Of a stretch of 64,000 nt of DNA, positions 18,075 through 26,719 are shown one piece after another; positions within the stretch are counted from its first letter, which is position 1, and each line of letters starts with the position of its first letter. Origin of the DNA: Soonwooa sp023440705 (GTDB lineage Bacteria > Bacteroidota > Bacteroidia > Flavobacteriales > Weeksellaceae). The stretch spans positions 68,920 to 132,919 of the forward strand of contig JAEXRP010000008.1 in assembly GCA_023440705.1 (NCBI GenBank). The letters run 5' to 3'. The position numbers were made by a program, and so were the translations under genes. The notes beneath the pieces are model-generated. The model searched no databases, was not told the origin of the DNA, and saw nothing but the letters and a program-made list of their open reading frames with translations.

Positions 18075-18108
18075 AAGCCTTGTAATTTCAGAATTATGAG
18101 GCTTTTTT
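18075..18108 (+). terminator. terminator after pirin gene
   Basis: AAGCCT and AGGCTT close an imperfect inner stem (TAATT/AATTA) and are followed by six T. Confidence 0.75.
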
Positions 18109-18121
18109 GCCGAAAAAGTAT

Positions 18122-18129
18122 TATTTTTG
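18122..18129 (+). promoter_or_regulatory. -7 box upstream of purD
   Basis: TATTTTTG matches the TAnnTTTG consensus of Bacteroidota housekeeping promoters, 39 bp before the purD ATG. No well-spaced -33 TTTG is evident. Confidence 0.5.
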
Positions 18130-18168
18130 GCAGAATAAATTTATAATAGTAAAATAACAAATAACACA

Positions 18169-19407
18169 ATGAGAGTACTTATCGTTGGAAACGGAGGTCG
18201 TGAATCTGCAATTGCACAAAAACTTAGTGAAGATCAGCGTATTACAAAAATGTATTTTGCACATGGTAACGCTACGACAGAGCAATTAGGAGAAAACATT
18301 TACGAAAAAGATATTGATAAACTTAAGCATTTTGCTATCCAACATAAAGTAGACATGACAATTGTAGGGCCAGAGGCGCCTCTTGTTGATGGTCTTGTTG
18401 ATGAATTCAAAAAAGCTGACTTATGTGTTTTTGGTCCATCAAAAAAGGCAGCTTCTTTGGAAGGTTCAAAAGCTTTTTCTAAAAAATTCATGCAGACTTA
18501 TAACATCAAAACTGCGAGAGCAAAGACTTTTGATGCTTATAACGAAGCGGTAGAATATGTAAAAGACGAAAAATATCCTTTAGTAATCAAAGCGAGTGGA
18601 CTTGCTGGTGGTAAAGGTGTTGTAATTTGTGAAAACGAGCAAGAAGCGGAAGCTACTTTGCACGATTTCATGATCAAAAGAATCTTTGGTGATGCGGGTA
18701 TCCAAGTGGTAATCGAAGAACATCTTAAAGGTTTCGAAGCGTCAATTATCGCATTTTCGAATGGCGAAAAATTGTTCCCTTGCATCTCTGCTAAAGATTA
18801 CAAAAAAGTAGGAAACGGCGACAAAGGTGCTAACACAGGCGGTATGGGATCTGTGGCGCCAAGTCCAGAATATACAGCTGAGCACCAAGCAGACTTCGAA
18901 AAAAATATCCTTGCACCAACTGTGGAAGGTCTTAAGAAGGAAGGTCTTAGCTTCAAAGGATTTATTTTCTTTGGATTGATGGTGACCAAAAACGGAACTT
19001 ACCTTTTAGAATACAACATGAGATTGGGTGATCCAGAAACGCAAGTTTTGTTACCACTTTTGGAGAACAACTTGTTGGACGTTATCCAAGATTGTATCGA
19101 TGGTAAGAACATCGAGTTAAAGTTCAAAAATCAAAAAGCAGTTTGTCTAGTAATGTGTTCTGGCGGTTATCCGAAGAACTTCGAGACAGGTTTCGAAATC
19201 CGTGGTACCGATAAAGTTAAACACAGCCAAGTGCTTTTCGCTGGTGCAAGATTGCAAGGCGACAAGATCCTTTCGGATGGCGGACGTGTGCTTAACATCG
19301 TGGCGACGGGCGACACTTACGACGAGGCTCGAAAGAAAGTCTACGAAGATGCCGTGCCGGTTGACTTCGACTACGGCTTTTACAGAGACGATATTGGCAA
19401 ATTCTAA
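18169..19407 (+). CDS. purD: phosphoribosylamine--glycine ligase
   Basis: Second step of purine synthesis: joins glycine to phosphoribosylamine with ATP. The ATP-grasp architecture is complete: the N-terminal GNGGRESAIA nucleotide-type loop, IVGPEAPLVDGLVD, GSKAFSKKFM, the ATP-binding ASGLAGGKGVVI, the KRIFGDAG/IEEHLKGFEASI region and RLGDPETQVLLPLL metal/ATP residues. At 412 residues it is close to the usual ~420. It is followed by its own terminator and is separated from guaA by a REP-like element. Confidence 0.96.
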   Translation: MRVLIVGNGGRESAIAQKLSEDQRITKMYFAHGNATTEQLGENIYEKDIDKLKHFAIQHKVDMTIVGPEAPLVDGLVDEFKKADLCVFGPSKKAASLEGSKAFSKKFMQTYNIKTARAKTFDAYNEAVEYVKDEKYPLVIKASGLAGGKGVVICENEQEAEATLHDFMIKRIFGDAGIQVVIEEHLKGFEASIIAFSNGEKLFPCISAKDYKKVGNGDKGANTGGMGSVAPSPEYTAEHQADFEKNILAPTVEGLKKEGLSFKGFIFFGLMVTKNGTYLLEYNMRLGDPETQVLLPLLENNLLDVIQDCIDGKNIELKFKNQKAVCLVMCSGGYPKNFETGFEIRGTDKVKHSQVLFAGARLQGDKILSDGGRVLNIVATGDTYDEARKKVYEDAVPVDFDYGFYRDDIGKF

Positions 19408-19416
19408 ATACAGAAT

Positions 19417-19448
19417 AAGAGATGTTGGGCAACCAATGTCTCTTTTTA
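19417..19448 (+). terminator. terminator after purD
   Basis: AAGAGA-TG-TTGG pairs with CCAA-TG-TCTCTT, and T-rich sequence follows. REP-like copy C starts four bases later. Confidence 0.75.
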
Positions 19449-19451
19449 TTT

Positions 19452-19543
19452 GGAGCTAATCCCGCTTTTCGTTGCAATCTTTTTGGATGCCAAAGCTTTA
19501 GGCCATTTCATCCAAAAAGGATTTTCACTGCAATCGGGGCTAG
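19452..19543 (+). repeat. REP-like nested hairpin element, copy C
   Basis: Outer ends GGAGCTAATCCCGC and CAATCGGGGCTAG match copy B closely. The inner inverted repeat ATCTTTTTGGATG / CATCCAAAAAGGAT is nearly perfect. It lies between the purD terminator and guaA. Confidence 0.65.
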
Positions 19544-19655
19544 TTTACAAAATTCTGCTAAACTAAATTTTTAGTTTGATAAATAATATCAAGTTAAATC
19601 GAGAACGTTTAGAAAAACCTAAAAATAAAATTATTTCAAAACAATTATAAAACCT

Positions 19656-21185
19656 ATGCAAAACGGAATTATCATATTAGACTTCGGTTCGCAATACAAT
19701 CAACTTATTGGACGTCGTATTCGCGAGATGGAAGTTTATTCAGAAATCATCCCATTCAACACACCTTTAGAAGACATCTTAGCAAAACAACCAAAAGGAA
19801 TCATCCTTTCAGGAGGACCGAGTTCTGTTAATGCAGAAGATGCAAATCTAGTAGAAAAAGCTTTGTTCGAGCAAGGCATTCCAGTTTTTGGAATTTGTTA
19901 CGGTATGCAGTTAACAGCGCATCTTTTAGGTGGTAAAGTTGACAAAGGTCAAAAAGGAGAATACGGAAAAGCGAATTTAGAAATCGTAAAAGAGAATGCT
20001 TTGCTTAATGGCGTGTCTCAAAATTCTGTAGTTTGGATGAGTCACTTCGACGAAGTTTCTGCTTTACCAGAAGGTTTTGAACTTAATGCTAAATCTGGCG
20101 TTATCGCAGGAATTTCAAATCCTGAAAAAAATATTTATGGTGTACAATTCCATCCAGAAGTTTCACACAGCGAAGAAGGAGGGAAGATGTTGGAGAATTT
20201 CGTTTTCAACATTTGTAAAGCTGACAAAAACTGGAAATTAACCAGTTATATTGATACAACTGTTGCTGCAATTAAAGAAAAAGTTGGTGACCAAAAAGTA
20301 ATTCTTGGTTTATCAGGCGGTGTAGATTCTTCGGTTGCTGCGGTTTTAATCCAAAAAGCGATTGGCGATCAATTGACTTGTATTTTTGTAGATACAGGAC
20401 TTTTGAGAAAAGACGAAGCCAAAAAAGTAATGGAAAACTACGGCGAGCATTTTAATATGAACATCAAGTTGGTGGATGCTGCCGATCGTTTCCTTTCAAA
20501 ATTGGCTGGTATTGACGATCCAGAACAAAAACGAAAAATCATCGGTAACGAGTTTATCGCCGTTTTCGATGAAGAATCTCACAAAATTGAAGGTGCAAAA
20601 TTCTTAGCGCAAGGTACAATCTATCCTGACGTTATCGAATCTCAGTCTGTGAAAGGACCTTCAGCGGTTATCAAATCGCATCACAATGTTGGTGGACTTC
20701 CAGAAGATATGGACTTCGAATTGTTGGAGCCGCTTCGTGAACTTTTCAAAGACGAAGTTAGAAAAGTAGGCGAGGAGCTTGGTATTCCGCATCATTTGGT
20801 GTACCGTCATCCGTTTCCAGGTCCAGGTTTAGGAATCCGAGTTTTGGGCGCTGTGGATGCTGAGAAAGTTAGAATCTTGCAAGAAGCAGACGATATTTTT
20901 ATTGAAGAACTTTACAAAAATGATCTTTACGAAAAAGTTTCTCAGGCTTTTGTTGTGTTGCTTCCAGTGAAATCTGTTGGTGTAATGGGAGACGAAAGAA
21001 CTTACGAATACACGGCAGTTGTGCGTTCTGCTAACACCATCGACTTTATGACCGCAACGTGGAGTCGATTGCCGTACGAATTTTTGGATACGGTGTCTAG
21101 CCGAATTATCAACGAAGTGCGCGGGATCAACCGTGTGGCTTACGATATCTCAAGTAAACCACCTGCAACCATCGAGTGGGAATAA
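19656..21185 (+). CDS. guaA: GMP synthase (glutamine-hydrolysing)
   Basis: Converts XMP to GMP using ATP and glutamine. The N-terminal class I glutamine amidotransferase has nucleophile Cys81 in GICYGMQ and HPEVSHSEEG (catalytic His). The ATP pyrophosphatase domain has the P-loop LSGGVDSSVAAV, and the C-terminal dimerisation domain ends in the conserved KPPATIEWE. The 509 residues match the family. It has its own terminator, and its placement near purD groups two purine genes, although a terminator and repeat separate them. Confidence 0.97.
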   Translation: MQNGIIILDFGSQYNQLIGRRIREMEVYSEIIPFNTPLEDILAKQPKGIILSGGPSSVNAEDANLVEKALFEQGIPVFGICYGMQLTAHLLGGKVDKGQKGEYGKANLEIVKENALLNGVSQNSVVWMSHFDEVSALPEGFELNAKSGVIAGISNPEKNIYGVQFHPEVSHSEEGGKMLENFVFNICKADKNWKLTSYIDTTVAAIKEKVGDQKVILGLSGGVDSSVAAVLIQKAIGDQLTCIFVDTGLLRKDEAKKVMENYGEHFNMNIKLVDAADRFLSKLAGIDDPEQKRKIIGNEFIAVFDEESHKIEGAKFLAQGTIYPDVIESQSVKGPSAVIKSHHNVGGLPEDMDFELLEPLRELFKDEVRKVGEELGIPHHLVYRHPFPGPGLGIRVLGAVDAEKVRILQEADDIFIEELYKNDLYEKVSQAFVVLLPVKSVGVMGDERTYEYTAVVRSANTIDFMTATWSRLPYEFLDTVSSRIINEVRGINRVAYDISSKPPATIEWE

Positions 21186-21196
21186 AAAAACATGAT

Positions 21197-21229
21197 AAAA
21201 CTCTTAGATTTTTTCTAAGAGTTTTTTTG
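21197..21229 (+). terminator. terminator after guaA
   Basis: AAAACTCTTAGA pairs with TCTAAGAGTTTT across a T-rich loop, followed by a T-run. Confidence 0.85.
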
Positions 21230-21297
21230 TTATTGTATAATTTTTGCAAGACCTCAAAGATTTTCAAAAAACTAAACCTAGGCATCTTATTTATGTC

Positions 21298-21305
21298 TAA
21301 TTTTG
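21298..21305 (+). promoter_or_regulatory. -7 box upstream of the TerC gene
   Basis: TAATTTTG fits TAnnTTTG and lies 40 bp before the ATG at 21346. Confidence 0.45.
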
Positions 21306-21345
21306 TAAACTTAAAATATAGCTAAAAATAAATTTCTTTAAAACA

Positions 21346-22383
21346 ATGCATCATCCACACCAAAGCATAATGGAATTGCATCCCGGATTGATCTGGGGAT
21401 TTGCAGTGGTCGTACTTATTATGCTATTGCTCGATTTGGGCATCTTTAACAAAAAAGCGCATGTTGTGTCTTCCAAAGAAGCAACGACGTGGTCCATCGT
21501 TTGGATTTCCCTAGCGATGATATTTTCAGGCGTTGTCTATTGGGTTTTCAACCAAGATGCAGGCGGTCACAAACTCGCCATCGAAAAATTTACAGAATTC
21601 CAAGCGGCGTATTGGATAGAGAAAGCCTTGTCTGTTGATAATTTGTTCGTATTTATCATGGTTTTCAACTTCTTTAGAGTTCCGAAACATCTTCATCATA
21701 AAGTTTTATTTTGGGGAATTATTGGCGCTTTAGCCTTCCGTGCGATATTTATTTTTGCAGGCGTTGAGATCATTAATATGACGTATTTGCCAGAGTTTGA
21801 ACTGTTTGGTCACATGGTGAAGATAAATGCTGTTATGACTATTTTCGGATTTTTCTTGGTGTATTCTGGGATTAAATCTTGGGGCGGACATAATCACGAC
21901 GACGATTCTGCGGAAGATTTTGCGGATAATGCTGGTGCACGATTGGTCAAAAAATTCTATAAAGTTTCTAAAACTTATGATGGCGACAAATTTTTCACCA
22001 TCGAAAATGGTATTAAAATGGCGACACCTTTGTTAGTTGTGGTTGCAGTTATCGAGTTCACAGATGTCATTTTTGCGGTGGATTCTATCCCAGCGATTTT
22101 TGCAATTTCGGATGATCCATTTATCCTTTATACTTCTAATATTTTTGCAATTTTGGGACTTCGTTCGTTGTATTTTTTACTAGCGAATTTCATCTATATG
22201 TTCAGCAAATTGTCTTATGGTTTAGCAATTATTTTAGCCTTTATCGGTGTTAAAATGATTATTGCACCTTGGCTTCATATTCCATCGCCTGTCTCTTTAG
22301 GAATTGTTGGTGGTATATTGGTGATTGCTGTTGGTTTATCATTATTATTTCCAGAGAAACCAAAAGTAGAAGAACATCATTAA
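21346..22383 (+). CDS. TerC/Alx-family membrane protein
   Basis: A 345-residue protein with about nine membrane helices. The paired acidic membrane motifs of the TerC family are visible: EKALSVDNLFVFIMVFNFF and the later VIEFTDVIFAVDSIPAIFAIS. Members export Mn2+ (Alx/MeeF) or contribute to tellurite resistance; Mn2+ export is the more likely role here. The cytoplasmic loop contains HNHDDDSAEDF, which could bind metal. A second Met at residue 9 is an alternative start. It is a single gene between terminators; no Mn2+ riboswitch (yybP-ykoY) is recognisable upstream. Confidence 0.88.
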   Translation: MHHPHQSIMELHPGLIWGFAVVVLIMLLLDLGIFNKKAHVVSSKEATTWSIVWISLAMIFSGVVYWVFNQDAGGHKLAIEKFTEFQAAYWIEKALSVDNLFVFIMVFNFFRVPKHLHHKVLFWGIIGALAFRAIFIFAGVEIINMTYLPEFELFGHMVKINAVMTIFGFFLVYSGIKSWGGHNHDDDSAEDFADNAGARLVKKFYKVSKTYDGDKFFTIENGIKMATPLLVVVAVIEFTDVIFAVDSIPAIFAISDDPFILYTSNIFAILGLRSLYFLLANFIYMFSKLSYGLAIILAFIGVKMIIAPWLHIPSPVSLGIVGGILVIAVGLSLLFPEKPKVEEHH

Positions 22384-22400
22384 TTTGATTTAAACATAAA

Positions 22401-22433
22401 AAAATCCGACTCAGTTATCTGAGTCGGATTTTT
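22401..22433. terminator. bidirectional terminator
   Basis: AAAATCCGACTCAG and CTGAGTCGGATTTT form a 14-bp stem with a short loop and T/A runs on both sides. It lies between the converging TerC and GLPGLI genes. Confidence 0.9.
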
Positions 22434-22436
22434 ATT

Positions 22437-23261
22437 TTATGGATATTTAATCGCAGCAGCTAAATCTACAGGATTATTTTGACGTTTTATCCGTTCCTGA
22501 ACTTCTTTGGCGTATTGATCCAGCTGAGCGATTGTATTAATAACGCGGCCTTCACTAGGGCTTATGCTCCAAGTCCCAGCACTCATACTTCTATAATCTG
22601 CGTAAGGATTTTTGTAGTCATTCAATTTTAATTCTTCATATTTTTTTCGAGTAATTGCAATTGGTTTTGTGCCGAAATGGGTTTCGATAATATTGGAAGT
22701 ATCGTAAGTTTTATCCAATTTTTTAACTTCTATAAGTTCGTAAGTGAAATTATCTTTTTTGTCTTTAACTTCATAGATTAAACCAGGAAGTCCACGGAAC
22801 TTGTAAGGTCCTTCCATAAGCGGGATGTCTGGGATAAACCAAGCCTCCCATTGACGTCCAATAAAGTTGCTTGTGGCTTTTTGAAGTTTATAAGTGTTTT
22901 CGGTTTTAGTATCTTTTTCAATGGTCCAACTTATAGGATTTGATGATGGATAACTGTAATAGTTTTGAAAAATAACCTCGTAGTTGGTGTAATCATCGGC
23001 GTTCCTTTTATGCTGTACAATTTGTTTCATTGGCAAATCGTAAAACATACGTGTATTGACATCTAGAATTTTGTTGCCATCTATAAGACTTTTTAAAATG
23101 AATTTGGTTTGATCTTTTTCGACTTGTAAAACAAAATTTTTGTTAATGTAATTGGTTGACAAAGAGTCTTCTCGATACCTTAAATTATAAGTGATTTGAT
23201 AATCTTGAGAAAAGAAAAGTTGTACGAATAAAGTTGAGGCAACGAGAATAATTTTCTTCAT
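22437..23261 (-). CDS. GLPGLI-family exported protein
   Basis: A 274-residue protein with a signal peptide (MKKIILVASTLFVQLFFSQ). The defining motif of the Bacteroidota GLPGLI family is present as FRGLPGLIYEV near residue 157, preceded by AWFIPDIPLMEGPYKF. The function of the family is unknown; members are exported and often occur near TonB-dependent receptors, though none is beside this one. A 38-bp terminator hairpin (23291) lies upstream, so it has its own promoter or depends on read-through. Confidence 0.85.
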   Translation of the reverse strand: MKKIILVASTLFVQLFFSQDYQITYNLRYREDSLSTNYINKNFVLQVEKDQTKFILKSLIDGNKILDVNTRMFYDLPMKQIVQHKRNADDYTNYEVIFQNYYSYPSSNPISWTIEKDTKTENTYKLQKATSNFIGRQWEAWFIPDIPLMEGPYKFRGLPGLIYEVKDKKDNFTYELIEVKKLDKTYDTSNIIETHFGTKPIAITRKKYEELKLNDYKNPYADYRSMSAGTWSISPSEGRVINTIAQLDQYAKEVQERIKRQNNPVDLAAAIKYP

Positions 23262-23290
23262 AGTTTTTATTTTAATTAAATATATAAAAA

Positions 23291-23328
23291 AAACCGATTA
23301 ACAAATTAATGTCAATCGGTTTTAATAT
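23291..23328 (-). terminator. terminator hairpin, copy 1 of a 38-bp duplication
   Basis: AAACCGATT...AATCGGTTT forms a perfect stem, with T-runs on the minus strand. It terminates the phosphatase gene (23425-25305). The 38 bp are identical to 25447-25484 except for one base (T/C in the loop). Confidence 0.8.
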
Positions 23329-23424
23329 CAACTATATTAGAAATAAGTGTTTTTAATCTGTATTGAATATTGATGTAATGCAATTTATTTGCTAAAGAAC
23401 TGTGTTTTTGTCACACTTTTAGAG

Positions 23425-25305
23425 TTATTCTTTTATTACTTTTTTAATAATTTCTTTAGCATTTTCGGTTTTTATTTTTAAGAAATAGATTCCTTTTTCG
23501 ATAGATTTTAAGTTTATTAACAAATCATTTTTAGGCTGTTCATTACTATTAATAATTCTTGATCCCAAAGTGTTGAATATTTCAGCCGATGTAATTTTGG
23601 CATCAGATGATTTAACATTTAAATAATCCTTCGTTGGATTCGGAAATATTGAAATAGAACTTTTGTTTGCAATATTATTTGTTTCAAGTGTACTTTTACA
23701 ATCTGCGAAAAGATTGGTGTACGATACATTATCATTTTGAGAAACGAATGATTTGTAACAAGTATTTTCGTAAGAAAGCGCTTCAATTTTATTACTTGCA
23801 ATATTTGTTTTGTGATCAATATCCATTGCTATAATTTTCCCGTTATAAAGTGTGGTTACTTTTGGAAATACTGTATGTCCTAAAATTAATTTTTGAGTAC
23901 CTACTTTATTTAATATTTCGTCAACTTCTTCTTGGGTTAATTCTTGATTTGTAATCCCTCGGTACCAGAAAAGTCCTGTTGCTGTCCCACCAGTAACCGT
24001 TGCACAGTCTCCTGTACAAGATTCTCCCTTCATTTTTTTTCTACCAAATTCATTCATAATATCATATGATAAATTTAGGTTAGCTACTGTTGGGCTGATC
24101 CCGCCATGGGTTAACGTATAATTGCCAATTCTTTCAATGATGTTTTTAGATTGAAACCAACGACCAAATTCGGACATATTTGAAAAATATTCTTGCATAT
24201 TTCGTCCTGCGTAATTTGCGTTTTCCACATACTTTTGATTAACGTATCTAAAATCGTTTGTTAAATTCATGACTTCGTGATTTCCAATAATGTAGTGTAC
24301 CTTACCACCTGCATTGTTAGCTTCTTGCTCCAATTTATAAATTAACCACAATGTTTCTGTTACATATGGACCACGATCCAACATATCGCCATTTAAAAAT
24401 AGATGACCGTCTCCAAAAATCCAATGAAAATCTTCGGACATAACCTTAGCGTTGATTAACATTTTTTTGAATGCTAAAAACTGACCTTCAATATCTGAAG
24501 TTATAAAAACTTTGGGAGAAGCATTATAAGTCGATGCATTAGCTAGATGTTGTTTTTTTAAGTTAACGTCAAATGTCTTACTAGACGTAGGATCTTGGAT
24601 TGTAAGTGTAACATTAGCATCAGCATCATAGGTTTTTGTTTCTAATCCTGCATCTGTAATAGTCTCAACAATAATTTTATTATCTTCATAAAAAACATTT
24701 GGTCCATCTTTGTGGAAAGGGAGTTGAGCTGTATTAGTCTTTGATACTGTACAGTCAAAAGACACATCCGAACTAGATGTTTTTTGATTGTGGACTTCTA
24801 TTGCAATTGTATTTTCTCCATTTACAAATGCTGATGTCGGAATTTCATAAGTAAAGAATGAATTTTCTTGGTCATTCGGGATGAAATTAGTGGTTCCTGT
24901 GTTGTAATATATTGTGCCAGTTTGTGGTAGAAGAGAAGATTTCATAACTTCTACATTGTTTATGTACAATACTGCCGCATCATCATGTACAATATGGAAA
25001 AATATTTTTTCTGGAAGCTTTGAAATATCAGCGACATTAACTTTTTTTCGGAAATAATAAGTAATATAACCTGATTTTAAAATTGTATCTTCATCACCAT
25101 CTCCGAAGCCAAAATGTCCACTTCCGACTTTCCAAGACGAGTCACTGTAATTTACATTTCGCCATGTTGTACCTTGGTCCGTACCATTATCCAAATATTT
25201 CCATTCGGCACCTTTTTGAAAGAATAATGTATTGCTTGTTTGGGAGGAATAATTAGCAAATATTCCTAAAAATGCTAGAATTAATAATTGTAAAGTAATT
25301 TTCAT
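23425..25305 (-). CDS. T9SS-exported metallophosphatase with N-terminal carbohydrate-binding-like module
   Basis: 626 residues in three parts. After a signal peptide, residues ~25-190 form a jelly-roll-like domain (WRNVNYSDSSWKVGSGHFGFGDGDE, ITYYFRKKVNV) like those preceding many secreted hydrolases. Residues ~265-490 form a calcineurin-like phosphatase core: SDIEGQF, FLNGDMLDRGP, IIGNHEVMN, LTHGGIS and LILGHT. Motif I reads D-x-E where D-x-H is usual; I recall related flavobacterial enzymes with DIEG, so this may be a subfamily trait. The last ~70 residues are a T9SS type A sorting domain (SIFPNPTKDYLNV to EIIKKVIKE). It is predicted to be a surface or secreted phosphatase; the substrate is unknown. 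Flanked by near-identical 38-bp hairpins. Confidence 0.85.
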   Translation of the reverse strand: MKITLQLLILAFLGIFANYSSQTSNTLFFQKGAEWKYLDNGTDQGTTWRNVNYSDSSWKVGSGHFGFGDGDEDTILKSGYITYYFRKKVNVADISKLPEKIFFHIVHDDAAVLYINNVEVMKSSLLPQTGTIYYNTGTTNFIPNDQENSFFTYEIPTSAFVNGENTIAIEVHNQKTSSSDVSFDCTVSKTNTAQLPFHKDGPNVFYEDNKIIVETITDAGLETKTYDADANVTLTIQDPTSSKTFDVNLKKQHLANASTYNASPKVFITSDIEGQFLAFKKMLINAKVMSEDFHWIFGDGHLFLNGDMLDRGPYVTETLWLIYKLEQEANNAGGKVHYIIGNHEVMNLTNDFRYVNQKYVENANYAGRNMQEYFSNMSEFGRWFQSKNIIERIGNYTLTHGGISPTVANLNLSYDIMNEFGRKKMKGESCTGDCATVTGGTATGLFWYRGITNQELTQEEVDEILNKVGTQKLILGHTVFPKVTTLYNGKIIAMDIDHKTNIASNKIEALSYENTCYKSFVSQNDNVSYTNLFADCKSTLETNNIANKSSISIFPNPTKDYLNVKSSDAKITSAEIFNTLGSRIINSNEQPKNDLLINLKSIEKGIYFLKIKTENAKEIIKKVIKE

Positions 25306-25446
25306 TGTTTATTTTTTATAAGGCACGAAAGTATAAAAAATAAAAAACAAAAATATTAATTAGTTGTTAAATAATGGTTGATTTTTTTAACGAAAATATA
25401 ATTATTGATTTAAATATTATTTGTTTTTTTGAAATTTTAAATAAAG

Positions 25447-25484
25447 AAACCGATTAACAAATCAATGTCAATCGGTTTTAATAT
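25447..25484 (-). terminator. terminator hairpin, copy 2 of a 38-bp duplication
   Basis: It begins 18 bp beyond the gcvT stop on the minus strand, so it is the gcvT terminator. Its sequence repeats that of 23291-23328 with one mismatch. Confidence 0.8.
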
Positions 25485-25501
25485 TTTTAAAAAACTATTT
25501 C

Positions 25502-26581
25502 TTATACGAAAGGCGTTTTCACAACTTTAGCAGGAATGTTTTTGTTTCTAACTTGGATGAAAATCTCCGTACCAACTTTGTTGTGCGATTTGTCAACATA
25601 AGCCAGACCAATTCCGATTTTCTTCATTGGTGATTGTGTCCCAGAAGTTACTTTTCCGATAACATTACCTTCTGCGTCAACGACAGGATAATCGTGTCTT
25701 GGGACACCTTTGTCAGTTAATTCGAAACCAACTAATTTTCTAGTAACTCCTTCTTCTTTTTGTTTTGCGAAGATTTCTTTTGATACAAAATCTTTATCAA
25801 ATTTAGTAATCCAACCAAGACCAGCTTCTAGCGGAGAAGTAGTATCGTCGATGTCATTTCCGTAAAGACAGAAACCTTTTTCTAGTCTCAAAGTATCTCT
25901 AGAAGCCAATCCACAAGGTACAATTCCGAATGCTTCACCAGCTTCGATAACGGCATTCCAAAGTGTTTCGGCATTTTCATTTTTAAAATAAATTTCGAAA
26001 CCTCCAGATCCGGTGTAACCTGTGTTAGAAATAATCACATCGCTAACACCCGCAACCGTACCAACAGTAAAGTGATAATAAGGAATCTCAGAAAGATTAA
26101 CCTCTGTCAATTTTTGTAAAGTTTCAACAGCTTTTGGACCTTGGATAGCCAACAACGACATATCGTCAGAAGCGTTAGTCATCGTCGCACCAATCTCCGC
26201 ATTGTATTTAGAAATATGATTCCAGTCTTTATCGATGTTAGAAGCATTAACCACAACGAAGTACTTTTCGTCATTCATTTTGTAGATAATAAGGTCGTCA
26301 ACAATACCGCCAGTTTCGTTAGGAAGGCAAGTATATTGTGCTTTTCCGTCTTCTAAAGTATCAAGATTGTTGGTTGTAACCTTTTGTAAAAGTGCTTTCG
26401 CCTGAGGACCTTCTACAAAAAATTGTCCCATGTGTGACACATCAAAAAGTCCCACTTTCTCGCGCACCGCGAAGTGTTCTTCTGTAACGCCAGAATATTG
26501 TACAGGCATATCAAATCCTGCGAACGGAACCATCTTTGCACCCAAAGCTACATGCTTGTCGTATAATGCTGTTTTTTTCAT
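25502..26581 (-). CDS. gcvT: aminomethyltransferase (glycine cleavage T protein)
   Basis: Transfers the methylene group from the aminomethyl-lipoyl H protein to tetrahydrofolate, releasing ammonia. The sequence is a full-length 359-residue GcvT: VPFAGFDMPVQY, VGLFDVSHMGQF (with the conserved catalytic-region Asp in FDVSHMG), NTGYTGSGGFEIY, ASRDTLRLEKGFCLYGNDID and the C-terminal barrel. No gcvH or gcvP is next to it. It has a well-placed promoter box at 26608 and its own terminator, so it appears to be a single-gene unit. Confidence 0.97.
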   Translation of the reverse strand: MKKTALYDKHVALGAKMVPFAGFDMPVQYSGVTEEHFAVREKVGLFDVSHMGQFFVEGPQAKALLQKVTTNNLDTLEDGKAQYTCLPNETGGIVDDLIIYKMNDEKYFVVVNASNIDKDWNHISKYNAEIGATMTNASDDMSLLAIQGPKAVETLQKLTEVNLSEIPYYHFTVGTVAGVSDVIISNTGYTGSGGFEIYFKNENAETLWNAVIEAGEAFGIVPCGLASRDTLRLEKGFCLYGNDIDDTTSPLEAGLGWITKFDKDFVSKEIFAKQKEEGVTRKLVGFELTDKGVPRHDYPVVDAEGNVIGKVTSGTQSPMKKIGIGLAYVDKSHNKVGTEIFIQVRNKNIPAKVVKTPFV

Positions 26582-26607
26582 TTTTAAGTTCTAAAATTCG
26601 TGATACG

Positions 26608-26615
26608 CAAAGCTA
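26608..26615 (-). promoter_or_regulatory. -7 box of gcvT
   Basis: On the minus strand TAGCTTTG matches TAnnTTTG, 26 bp upstream of the gcvT ATG, a usual spacing for a short leader. Confidence 0.6.
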
Positions 26616-26719
26616 ATGATTTGTATGCTGAAAATAAAGTTTTTCTAAGATTTAAAAGTTGTTTACGGAAAGTTTCGTTAATTCTGATTCCAAATCAATT
26701 TCAAAAAGAAGTAAAAAAA

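Noticed and set aside
21230..21345. yybP-ykoY Mn2+ riboswitch before the TerC gene
   Set aside because: No conserved loop sequences of that riboswitch; the leader is only about 40 nt from the -7 box.
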